NCBI GenBank assembly: GCA_016794585.1
Contig: JAEUJM010000016.1
Coordinates: 29,488-93,487, forward strand
Direction of reading: 5' to 3'
Source: Acidimicrobiales bacterium
GTDB taxonomy: Bacteria > Actinomycetota > Acidimicrobiia > Acidimicrobiales > DATDAH01
Length of the DNA: 64,000 nucleotides
The position numbers and the translations under genes are program-made. Below are positions 22,023-29,485 of the stretch, piece by piece (positions within the stretch are counted from its first letter, which is position 1; each line of letters starts with the position of its first letter). Under the pieces are notes generated by a model that did no database searches, had not been told where the DNA came from, and was given only the letters and a program-made list of their open reading frames with translations.

Positions 22023-23555
22023 CTACCTATCGTCCGAGGCAAAGGCACTGAAGTCGACGGCCGAAGCAAGGTCCGTAGTCCGCTCGATGCACCGCAGGAC
22101 CCCAGGGTCCTTCACTCGTTTCACCAGTTTGTCGAGGGCGCCCAGTAGATCAGCGGCTTGTTGCCCGAAGCCGTTACGCAGCTCTTCACGGGCCAACATG
22201 GCCCGGGCCATCGCCTCCGCTTCGGCTTCGTTGGACCGTCGTGCCAACTCGATAGCGTCCCGGTAGAGCACTCGACCGCCCTCAGGGTTGCCGCTCCGGA
22301 ACTCGAACAGACCGGTGGTTGCGCTGATGGCAACTCGTTCGAGTCGCTCGTGCGCGTTCACCCGCGCCGTACGCAGTGCAGCCACCGCATCATTGGGCTT
22401 GCCCATTTCGATCAGCGAGTAGGCGAGGTTGTTGGCAAGAGTCGAGTCGTTGGGGTTAGCGCGGAGGCCCACCTGCGCAGCGCGCTGGCTAGTCTCCCAG
22501 TCCTCCTTGCCGATGGCCGCGACGTACGATGCGTGAATCGCTGCACTTGCATCGAAGGGTTGATCGTCGAGCCACGCCCAGCTTTCGGCCAGCGCCAAGT
22601 CCCATTGGCCTCGTTGCGTTGCCGCTTGGGCGAGCGCCTCGGCACGGAATGGAACCTGCAGCGCCTCTGGGTCGACCTCCAGGGTTGTGAGCTTGTGGGA
22701 AGCCCACTCGGCCTGGGCGAGGCTGTTGTCGGTGGGTGCGGTGAGACTCGCTACGAACAGTTTCTTGGCGGCGCGGTCGCCGCCCGCCTTCAGTTCAAGG
22801 GTCGCCATCTCGCTGACGAGGTCCGAATTCTCGATGGGCCTGAACCGGCCCGAATCGATGATCCGCCGAGCGACACGCTTTCCCGGCAGCGGCTTCCTCT
22901 CGAGGCTCGTAGCCGATAGGAGCGTGGCCATAAGCCAGGGGTCCGAGTTGGTTCGAGCTGACTGCCGCAAGAGTTGGGCGGCCGCACCTGGCTTGCCGAT
23001 GTGAATGTAGAAGCGAGCGGAGACGCGGAGGAGATACCGGCTCTCGGGAGCGAGGCCTCGGGCGATCGTGAGTGCCTTCTCGGCCTGTTCGATGTGACCG
23101 AGGGCGGTGTAGCGCCGGGCGAGGTCGGACCATGCAATCGGGTTGCGGACGTCGTGAGCGATCCGTCGCTTGGAGTCGCGGATCTTCGACGCAAGGAATC
23201 CTTCCGATGCGGAGCCAAGATTCGCTCCGGGAATCTCCGTGGGCTGGCCGGGGTCCCGGATCCGCGCCGCGAGCCCGAGGTAGGTCGGGTTGTTGCTTCT
23301 GGAGAGCAGGTCGATTGCGGGGTGCGACTCGCTGGCCGTTCCAGCTACCAGGTGGGCACCAACGACCTCCGCCGCTGCCAGCTCGGTTCCGACGATCGAC
23401 CATCGGAACTCAAGACCTTCGAGATCGTCGCGCTGGCCCTCTGTGAGCGGACGCTGTTGAGGCAGGTTCTGAAACTCTCCTGCCTCAATGGTCCTGCGGA
23501 TGCTGCGCCACCGAGGTACTACGTGGCGGTCCTTCCTGGTACGGCCCGCCGCCAC
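22023..23555 (-). CDS. Tetratricopeptide-repeat protein of the ubiquitin-like island
   Basis: A 510-residue, largely helical protein with TPR-like units, for example NPIAWSDLARRYTALGHIEQAEKAL (shortened: WSDLARRYTALGHIEQAE) at about residues 139-165 and STLANNLAYSLIEMGKPNDA near residue 375. No enzymatic motif or membrane segment is visible. GTG 23555 directly follows the kinase stop (TAG 23556-23558), so the two are probably translated together and may form an effector-scaffold pair. TPR proteins usually mediate protein-protein contacts. Codon use is less GC-biased than that of the neighbouring metabolic operons, consistent with acquisition by transfer. Confidence 0.75.
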   Translation of the reverse strand: MAAGRTRKDRHVVPRWRSIRRTIEAGEFQNLPQQRPLTEGQRDDLEGLEFRWSIVGTELAAAEVVGAHLVAGTASESHPAIDLLSRSNNPTYLGLAARIRDPGQPTEIPGANLGSASEGFLASKIRDSKRRIAHDVRNPIAWSDLARRYTALGHIEQAEKALTIARGLAPESRYLLRVSARFYIHIGKPGAAAQLLRQSARTNSDPWLMATLLSATSLERKPLPGKRVARRIIDSGRFRPIENSDLVSEMATLELKAGGDRAAKKLFVASLTAPTDNSLAQAEWASHKLTTLEVDPEALQVPFRAEALAQAATQRGQWDLALAESWAWLDDQPFDASAAIHASYVAAIGKEDWETSQRAAQVGLRANPNDSTLANNLAYSLIEMGKPNDAVAALRTARVNAHERLERVAISATTGLFEFRSGNPEGGRVLYRDAIELARRSNEAEAEAMARAMLAREELRNGFGQQAADLLGALDKLVKRVKDPGVLRCIERTTDLASAVDFSAFASDDR

Positions 23556-24665
23556 CTACGACAGAACCCTGGCGAGATGGAGGTCGGCCTGCTTGGACAG
23601 CCGGTCGAACAAGGATGTGTACCGGCCGATGGCGTAACGCGGAAGTCCCTCCAGGCGGGGGCTACCGCGAAGGGCCGGGTCAGGGTCACACATCTCCCGG
23701 ATGACTTTCATCAGGTCGCCGCGAAGCGGTTCGCGGATCCGGTCGGCGATACCAAGGAGAGCGCGGTCATACGCGTCCCGGACATACGGAAGCACGTTGC
23801 GGTAGGAGTTGGGCCAGACCCGGTGATGAAACGTCGGGTCGAGTTCCTTGAAGATCAACGCAGTGAGTCCACTGCCCGTGGCGAGAAACACGACCATGGA
23901 GCCGACGTGGTACATATCGCATGCCCATCGCCGGACCCGATCGTCGGTCTGCGGGTGGTTGTAGAGGAGTTCCAACGGCGCGTACGTCGAGTCCCCGTTT
24001 ATTCCGGCCCCGCTCCACAGGGACCCATCGACACCATCCGAGGCTCGCCCCAGGTCTCCGACCTTCGCATCATCCCCAAAGGTCATAATGTTCGACGGCT
24101 TCACGTCTTGGTGCGAGATCGACATCGCGTGGAGCTGCCCGATGCCTTTGGAGATGCCATGCATCACGTTCAGCGACCAGGCCTCGTCGAACGCGTTCCC
24201 GTTGCTCTCAATGGCCTTCCGGATGTCACCATCAGCGCACTCGAAGATGAGGTACGGCACGGCGGAGAGGACACCGAACATCGGGTCGAAGCGCCCGGCG
24301 GGGGCAACGGTCTCACCTGCACTGATGCCGCGGACAACGTTTGACATGCGCCGCGATCCGCACCGCAGGACGATGGCCTTCTCGTGCTCGTAGGACACGG
24401 TGCCGAGTGCCAGGGCCCGGGCGACATCATGACCAATCGTCGTGAGCTTGGCGAGGTCGAGCGCCTTCATGAATGCACGCTCGGGCTCACCGTGGACCTC
24501 CCGCTCGACGATGTACGGCACCGAGAACGTCGAGCCTGTGGCGTGATCGGCCAGCGGCATGCCTTCGGTCACGACCCAGCCTTCGTCTAGCTCCACGCCG
24601 ATGAGGACTTCGGCGGGACGCTTTTCCGGGGACGGATCGGCTGGTGTACGGGCATCATCGGACAT
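23556..24665 (-). CDS. Serine/threonine protein kinase-like protein
   Basis: A 369-residue soluble kinase fold. Lys67 in AFMKALDL fits the VAIK lysine, HQDVKPSNIM (185-194) is the catalytic loop with Asp187, Lys189 and Asn192, GDLG (203-206) replaces DFG, and TYAPLELL (228-235) fits the APE motif. All phosphotransfer residues are present, so activity is plausible. No transmembrane or PASTA domain is present, unlike PknB. ATG 24665 overlaps the end of the ImmA/IrrE gene by one base. The TPR gene follows immediately. In this context it may phosphorylate island proteins or a host target on activation, which is inference. Confidence 0.82.
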   Translation of the reverse strand: MSDDARTPADPSPEKRPAEVLIGVELDEGWVVTEGMPLADHATGSTFSVPYIVEREVHGEPERAFMKALDLAKLTTIGHDVARALALGTVSYEHEKAIVLRCGSRRMSNVVRGISAGETVAPAGRFDPMFGVLSAVPYLIFECADGDIRKAIESNGNAFDEAWSLNVMHGISKGIGQLHAMSISHQDVKPSNIMTFGDDAKVGDLGRASDGVDGSLWSGAGINGDSTYAPLELLYNHPQTDDRVRRWACDMYHVGSMVVFLATGSGLTALIFKELDPTFHHRVWPNSYRNVLPYVRDAYDRALLGIADRIREPLRGDLMKVIREMCDPDPALRGSPRLEGLPRYAIGRYTSLFDRLSKQADLHLARVLS

Positions 24666-25285
24666 CAGCCATGCCGCCCGTCGGCACGCCGGCGCTCGCG
24701 GCCCGTCCGCACGTGCGCGCCAGAATCGTTGATCCGCCACCTCATCATCTGCTCACTGACTCCAAAGTGCTCCGCTGCCTTCACGAGGGGTACTCCCGAC
24801 CGAACCACCTCTACGGCCGCTGGCTCTGGGACCAACAGCACCGAGCCGAAGTAGTCCGCCTCCGCCTCTACACCTGCGTGGAGCTCTCGACACCCAGTCT
24901 CGTTGAGCGGCGGGGCATCCTGATGGTCCAGGATCACGTGCGCGAGTTCGTGGGCGAGGTTCGACTGCTGGCGGGCCGGCGAGTGGCTGTCATTCAGCCA
25001 GATGCCAACCCGGTCTCGTCGTCGCACGATTGCTGCGGACATAGCGTTCGGCTCAACGTGGGTGAGGTGGTGGGAGTACTCGCTCTCAGGCATCTCGCTC
25101 AGGCGGATGATCTTGATGTCGAGCTGGTCAGCGAGCTCGAAGCAGCAGACGCGATCGTGGACCCCTGCCCCTGCAGCGCTCCGGACGCGCAGACTCTGCA
25201 GCTTAGCGGCTGCTTTGAACCCGTAGGGCAGCTTCCGTTTCCGCAGCTGGGCTCGGCTCAGGTGGTCGTCGTCAGCTGTCGGCAT
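24665..25285 (-). CDS. ImmA/IrrE-family metallopeptidase
   Basis: A 206-residue zinc peptidase of the COG2856 type: HELAHVILDH (112-121) supplies the HExxH motif, and EAEADYFGSVLLVP (140-153) the downstream Glu ligand and typical C-terminal helix. ATG 25285 overlaps the last 14 nt of the XRE gene, a classic XRE-ImmA arrangement. Family members (ImmA of ICEBs1, IrrE of Deinococcus) cleave a partner XRE repressor when a stress signal appears. Here the likely substrate is the XRE protein encoded just upstream, which would switch on the island. Confidence 0.88.
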   Translation of the reverse strand: MPTADDDHLSRAQLRKRKLPYGFKAAAKLQSLRVRSAAGAGVHDRVCCFELADQLDIKIIRLSEMPESEYSHHLTHVEPNAMSAAIVRRRDRVGIWLNDSHSPARQQSNLAHELAHVILDHQDAPPLNETGCRELHAGVEAEADYFGSVLLVPEPAAVEVVRSGVPLVKAAEHFGVSEQMMRWRINDSGAHVRTGRERRRADGRHG

Positions 25286-25631
25286 CTTCCCGCAACGCTT
25301 CGTACGTGGCTCGCAACATCTCTTCAATAGCGGTCACTGACGTTTTCGAGAGGTTCGGGTCGGCCCGCAGCAGCGCACTGATGCGAGGCAGTGCTTCAGC
25401 CTCGCCGCGGACATCTCCGACCACGAAAGTGTCGAGGTCCAACCCCGCCCAGCTGGCCAAGGCAGCCATGCTGTCGACGTCAGGTCGCTTACCTTGCTTC
25501 ATCCGCGTAAGAGTCGACGGGCTGACGCCGGCGGCGGCGGCCACGTCTTTCCAGGTGAGGCTCTTCGTGTCTCGTTGTAAGTCGAGCGCCTTGTAGAAGG
25601 CCTCGGCATTGAAGGAGTTGCGCCGGTTCAT
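25272..25631 (-). CDS. XRE-family helix-turn-helix repressor
   Basis: A 119-residue protein with an N-terminal HTH (LTWKDVAAAAGVSPSTLTRM, about residues 24-43) and a C-terminal helical tail (DPNLSKTSVTAIEEMLRAT). ATG 25631 is taken as start because the HTH then sits near the N-terminus as usual; the frame is open further upstream without homology. A 119-bp gap separates it from the JAMM-E1 gene, room for its own promoter. It is paired with the ImmA/IrrE peptidase by a 14-nt overlap. It is the obvious candidate to bind the inverted repeat at 27850-27899. Confidence 0.85.
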   Translation of the reverse strand: MNRRNSFNAEAFYKALDLQRDTKSLTWKDVAAAAGVSPSTLTRMKQGKRPDVDSMAALASWAGLDLDTFVVGDVRGEAEALPRISALLRADPNLSKTSVTAIEEMLRATYEALREDADS

Positions 25632-25750
25632 GTGTGCGACGCGCTGATTCGCCAACGGAGGGCGATGCCTGATTCGGTCATCGGTTGCAGGATAGCAATC
25701 ATGCCGTGGATGCGAGCGAACTCTCCGGCTCCGGCGCCTCCGCTGCGCGC

Positions 25751-27190
25751 TCATCGGTCCGTGGTCGGCAGCGTGCGCCCGTCAGCGCGGCCGCGACGCG
25801 ATGCCCGGATATCTCCGCACTCGGAGCATTCCGGGCCCTGGCGCGGCGTGGTGTATTCGACTTCGCCAGTGATCGGGAGGGCTCGGAAGTAGTTGGTGCC
25901 GGCGTGAGCGCGAGGCAGTCCGGTGATGTGAAACATGAACTCGTTCACGGCATGGGACGCAGCGACGCTGTTGATGGTGACGACGCTCGGCGCAGCGACA
26001 TCAGGGTCGTCGACGTAGCGTTGTCGGCCTGCCTGCTCGACGCCGACGGCCTCCTCGGCGAGACGGGTGGGCGGGATGAGGTTGTTGCACCAGAGGCATC
26101 CCGTTTCGGGCCCGAAAGGGCGGACGACGGAGAATACGTCGGTGATGGCGCCGTCAGCCTTACGGACCGCGACCTTCGCGCCGAGCTGCACCGCGGGGAT
26201 GCCGTACTGGAACGCGACGGCATTGACAACGAGGCGGGCTCGGAACGAGTCGGCAGCGAGGAAGATGTAGTCCGCTCCGGTGAGAGTCCGGGCTACGTCC
26301 TCGTGGGAGACGTCACCGTTGATGCGGGTGACTTCGCAGCGCTTGTTCGCCCGCTTCGCGATCCTGGCGGCGACGTTCACCTTGGGCCGGGCAAACCGGC
26401 GGCCGATACGCCGGACCCAGGCGGGGCGACCATCACGGGTAAGCCACTCCATGGCATCGAGACGTCGGGCCCCGACCCAGCGCGGGAGGTTTGTGGGCTC
26501 GACGACGTCGTCATCGATGACGATGAGGTGCCCGACGCCGAGGCGAGCGAGGAGCTCTACGAGGATGGACCCGATACCGCCGCACCCGACGACTACGACG
26601 GTCGCTCGTCGGAGCAGCTCCTGGCCACGGTCGCCAAACAGAAGTGCCTGACGGGTGTAGTCACCCTCGCAGGTGTCGACGTCGCGGAGGTTGGGAGTGA
26701 TGAGCAATCTAGTGGTCCCCGAAACGACCACTCGATCGAGCGGGTGTCGGCTTCGATCGGGAAGCCAAACGTCGCCGGCTGCAGATGCGACGGCGAAGAC
26801 AGCGCCAACTACTGGCTGACCGCCAAGGATGTCGAGGAGGGCCGGGTATCCGCGCTCCTGGGACGCGCGGTCCGCGGACGACAGGCCGACGCCTGTCGTA
26901 CCCCCGTGGCAGTGGACGGCGATGTAGGCGAGCCCCTCCTCGGCGGCCCGGTCGCTAACCTCCTGGACGAAGTCAGCAGTGAGCATTCGGTAGCCCCGTC
27001 GTCCGGGGACGTAGTCGACGCCGTCCTGGGCGAGGATGACATCGCGGGCGATCAGCCGCACACCGTTGGTCGTGTGAGCGACCCCGGCAAGGATTGCGGC
27101 GCCGTGTTCATCGTCGTCTCCGGGGAACAGGTGGTCGTACAGGCGCCGCCACTGGGTTTCAGTAACGCGGAGCTCGTAGGTCGGGCTCAT
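25751..27190 (-). CDS. JAMM deubiquitinase-like + E1/ThiF-like adenylyltransferase fusion
   Basis: A 479-residue bifunctional protein. Residues 1-150 form a JAB/JAMM domain: Glu28 in DDEHGAAILAG, His93-Cys-His95, and Asp107 in LSSAD. The His95-Asp107 distance is 12 against the usual 11, one residue longer. Residues about 190-450 are an E1/ThiF domain: VVGCGGIGS (201-208) nucleotide loop, IDDD (225-228), NLPR (234-237), Lys270, and two CxxC pairs (365/368, 455/458) that can bind zinc. Adenylation of a ubiquitin-like C-terminus and isopeptidase cleavage are the family activities. ATG 27190 overlaps the E2 stop (ATGA). It forms an operon with Ubl and E2. Confidence 0.9.
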   Translation of the reverse strand: MSPTYELRVTETQWRRLYDHLFPGDDDEHGAAILAGVAHTTNGVRLIARDVILAQDGVDYVPGRRGYRMLTADFVQEVSDRAAEEGLAYIAVHCHGGTTGVGLSSADRASQERGYPALLDILGGQPVVGAVFAVASAAGDVWLPDRSRHPLDRVVVSGTTRLLITPNLRDVDTCEGDYTRQALLFGDRGQELLRRATVVVVGCGGIGSILVELLARLGVGHLIVIDDDVVEPTNLPRWVGARRLDAMEWLTRDGRPAWVRRIGRRFARPKVNVAARIAKRANKRCEVTRINGDVSHEDVARTLTGADYIFLAADSFRARLVVNAVAFQYGIPAVQLGAKVAVRKADGAITDVFSVVRPFGPETGCLWCNNLIPPTRLAEEAVGVEQAGRQRYVDDPDVAAPSVVTINSVAASHAVNEFMFHITGLPRAHAGTNYFRALPITGEVEYTTPRQGPECSECGDIRASRRGRADGRTLPTTDR

Positions 27191-27588
27191 GCGGACCGGA
27201 GCCAGTCGATGACCTTCAAGGCTTTCCCTGTTGCGGTGTCGCGCGTCGGGTCCCAGCGGTTCGACTTCCGGGAGACCTGGAGACAGGGCCCTTCGCGAAT
27301 GGGTACGACGGCCCCGGCGGTGACCGCCGGCGGCAGACCACCGGTTGTGAGTGCGCAGGTGGCGTCGATGAACAGGGGGTAGACGTCGGCGTATGGGTAG
27401 GTCGACGCTATGTGGAACGCGAGCCATGTTGAACCAGGCGCCCACTTGGATCCCAGATCGATGCTGTCGATCTCGACCCACGCCCCGGCGGTGTCGGGTG
27501 TGACGGCGACGCAGTTGTCGCCGAAGGTGGCCTTGATCTCGTCGATCGCTCCGGCGATCTCCGGCGAGAGGGTGGTCGCCCCGCTCAC
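27187..27588 (-). CDS. Prokaryotic E2-like conjugating protein
   Basis: A 133-residue UBC-like protein. Aromatic/Pro-rich core strands (STWLAFHIASTYPYADVYP, 53-71), LPPAV (85-89), then GPCLQVSRKSNRWDP (100-114) and a C-terminal helix (GKALKVIDWL). Cys102 is the best candidate for the thioester residue; Cys78 and Cys26 are alternatives. The pattern fits the bacterial Prok-E2 groups that accompany ThiF and ubiquitin-like genes. GTG 27588 overlaps the Ubl stop (GTGA); earlier codons in frame belong to the shadow of the Ubl gene. Assigned partly from context. Confidence 0.78.
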   Translation of the reverse strand: MSGATTLSPEIAGAIDEIKATFGDNCVAVTPDTAGAWVEIDSIDLGSKWAPGSTWLAFHIASTYPYADVYPLFIDATCALTTGGLPPAVTAGAVVPIREGPCLQVSRKSNRWDPTRDTATGKALKVIDWLRSA

Positions 27589-27818
27589 GAGTTGTCGTCT
27601 GGGGCGACTGCGCGAAACTCGCTCTTCTCGACGATGGCGATCTTGTCGTCGTCTCCTACTACCTCCAGGCGCCCGTTCGGGCGCCGGATTGAGAGCTGGA
27701 AGTCGAGTTCGATGTCGACGCCGGCGGCGATGGCAGCCTCCTTGACCTGCAGGCCGGTGACGCGGTGGTCGGTCATTGGGACTGGCTTCTTGTTGACGGT
27801 GATGTTGAACGGGCGCAT
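27585..27818 (-). CDS. Ubiquitin-like protein (single multiubiquitin-type domain)
   Basis: A 77-residue beta-grasp protein: FNITVNKKPVPMTDHRVTG (4-22) gives the first hairpin and TG turn, LQVKEAAIAAGV the helix, FQLSIRRPNGRLEVVGDD the third strand and loop, and KSEFRAV the last strand. This fits the multiubiquitin (PF14452-type) pattern in one copy. The C-terminus is VAPDDNS, with no Gly-Gly, so conjugation would need trimming, a non-Gly end, or a non-covalent role. ATG 27818 has a GAGG-type RBS. It is the first gene of the operon, 32 bp from the inverted-repeat promoter. Confidence 0.8.
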   Translation of the reverse strand: MRPFNITVNKKPVPMTDHRVTGLQVKEAAIAAGVDIELDFQLSIRRPNGRLEVVGDDDKIAIVEKSEFRAVAPDDNS

Positions 27819-27849
27819 GGTCTACCTCGGTTCTGAAACTGGCTGTCGA

Positions 27850-27899
27850 TTTGACAAGTGCAAGTATACCGAGAGTCGAAGAGAATTGCATTTGTCAAA
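27850..27899 (-). promoter_or_regulatory. Island promoter with 14-bp inverted-repeat operator
   Basis: TTTGACAAGTGCAA (27850-27863) and TTGCATTTGTCAAA (27886-27899) are inverted repeats with one mismatch, 22 bp apart. On the - strand a TATACT box (27869-27864) lies just inside one arm, 46 nt from the Ubl ATG. Two symmetric half-sites around a -10 box suit a dimeric repressor such as the XRE protein of this island. The stretch is AT-rich compared with other intergenic regions. Confidence 0.65.
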
Positions 27900-28272
27900 C
27901 TATGACATCCGTCACATGCTCAGCGCCTACAGAGCGGATCCACCGCCCCCACCCAGGATCCGAGTTGGCGCGCTGCTGGGGTGGGACCTTCGCCAATCCG
28001 ATGGTCGTCCCGTCGGTGCTCTCGTGGGTCGTCTCAGGCGAGAGGCCGGAGTCGCTCGTTGCCACCCCGTGAAACGCCGTGGAACCCTAAGGCCGCAAGG
28101 TCAAGTCGTCCCCCGCCCCCAAGGAAGTCCCGGGCCAGGAGCACTTCTCGGCGTGGGGCCTCCTGCTTCCAGGCCGACCTGTGGCGATCTACTAACGATC
28201 GCTCGTGGTCTGGGCATGCAGGCGACGCATACGCTTCCGCGTGGCGTGACCTTCAGCCCGCGATCAGCGCAG
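27900..28272. other. Non-coding right edge of the island
   Basis: About 370 bp between the island promoter and the end of the CoA-transferase gene. I see no convincing coding frame on either strand, no tRNA and no integrase. The composition returns gradually to the GC-rich background. It may contain the insertion boundary, but no direct repeat matching the left edge (21634-21660) was spotted by eye. Confidence 0.5.
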
Positions 28273-29481
28273 CTAGGCCGAGTCGGTGGGCAGGCCGATG
28301 GCACCAGCCTCGGCAAGGCGAACGATGTCCTCTTCGCCGCACCCGAGCTCACTCAGTACGTCCCGAGTGTGCTCGCCCAGCCACGGGGGTGGCGTCGCCG
28401 CCCGCCCGCCGGCGTCGCTGAAGTGCACCGGCGGCGCCGCTAGGCGGACGGGGCCGACACCCTCGACCTCGACCTCTTCGACCATGCCGTTCTCGACGAC
28501 TTGGGGGTCGGCGAGGACCTGGTCGAGGCGGTTGACCCTCGTGCAGGGGATGCCTCTGGCGCCGAGGAGCTCGGACCAGTGGTCGGCGGGCTTCGTCACC
28601 AGGACGTCGGTGATGAGGGCGATGACCTCGTCGCGGTTGGCGACCCTCGTGGACACGTCGATCATGCGGGGGTCGGTGATCCACTCGGGGTGGTCCATCG
28701 CCTCGCAGAGGCTGACCCACATGGTGTCGTTGAACACGGCGATGACCAGCCAGTCGTCGGCGGTGGGGAAGGCCTGGTAGGGCACGCCGAAGGTGGAGCC
28801 CGAGCCCTGGGGGCCGGGGACGATCCCCGTGGCCTGCAGGAAGGTCAGGTGGTAGGAGAGCATCGCCAACTGGCCCTCCAGGAGGGAGGTGTCGACGTGC
28901 TGGCCGCGGCCGGTGTGGTGGCGGGCCTCGAGGGCGCCCAGCACGCCGATGGTGGCGAACAGGCCGGCGCCGACGTCGGCGACGGACAGGCCCATCTTCA
29001 CGGGGCCGCCGCCCACCTCGCCGGTGACGCTCATCGATCCCGAGAAGGCCTGCATGAACAGGTCGTTGGCCCGCTCCTCCTTGCGGGGACCGGTGCGGCC
29101 GAACCCGCTGATCGAGCAGTAGACGAGGCGGGGGTTGAGGGCGGCGAGGGCGTCGTAGCCGAGGCCGGCGGCCTCGAGGGCACCGACCCGGAAGTTCTCG
29201 ATGAACACGTCGGCCTCGGCCGCCAGCTTCCGGACGATCTCGACGCCCTCGGGGGCCTTGAGGTCGACGGCGATGCTGCGCTTCCCGCGGTTGGCCGAGG
29301 CGAAATAGTGGCCGAGCTTCCCCTCGAGGTGCGGCGGCCAGGCCCGGCTGTCGTCGCCGGTGCCGATGCGCTCGACCTTGACCACCTCGGCGCCCATGTC
29401 GGCCAGCACCATGGCGCAGTAGGGGGCGGCCATGGCCACGCCCACCTCCACCACCTTCAACCCCGACAGCGGTCCGCTCAT
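28273..29481 (-). CDS. Family III CoA-transferase (CaiB/BaiF)
   Basis: Transfers CoA between acyl-CoA and a free acid. A 402-residue protein starting SGLKVVEVGVAMAAPYCAMV, with GAEVVKVE, the conserved KRSIAVDLK and the catalytic Asp in RANDLFMQAFSG (about 165). Last gene of the - strand acyl-CoA operon that begins with the dehydrogenase at 33097. ATG 29481 follows the enoyl-CoA hydratase stop, with a tiny repeated CGATGAG at 29477-29489 giving a 3-codon mini-frame between them. Confidence 0.92.
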   Translation of the reverse strand: MSGPLSGLKVVEVGVAMAAPYCAMVLADMGAEVVKVERIGTGDDSRAWPPHLEGKLGHYFASANRGKRSIAVDLKAPEGVEIVRKLAAEADVFIENFRVGALEAAGLGYDALAALNPRLVYCSISGFGRTGPRKEERANDLFMQAFSGSMSVTGEVGGGPVKMGLSVADVGAGLFATIGVLGALEARHHTGRGQHVDTSLLEGQLAMLSYHLTFLQATGIVPGPQGSGSTFGVPYQAFPTADDWLVIAVFNDTMWVSLCEAMDHPEWITDPRMIDVSTRVANRDEVIALITDVLVTKPADHWSELLGARGIPCTRVNRLDQVLADPQVVENGMVEEVEVEGVGPVRLAAPPVHFSDAGGRAATPPPWLGEHTRDVLSELGCGEEDIVRLAEAGAIGLPTDSA

Positions 29482-29485
29482 CGTC

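Noticed and set aside
22974..24344. Long + strand frame opposite the kinase and TPR genes
   Set aside because: The - strand frames show kinase and TPR motifs and tight gene junctions; the + frame has no recognisable motif.
25685..27382. 565-codon + strand frame opposite the JAMM-E1 gene
   Set aside because: The - strand encodes clear JAMM and E1 motifs with overlapping operon starts; the + frame is a shadow.
27592..28443. Long + strand open frame across the island promoter
   Set aside because: It is antisense to the Ubl gene, crosses the AT-rich promoter, and the translation is Arg/Pro-rich without recognisable structure; a high-GC shadow.
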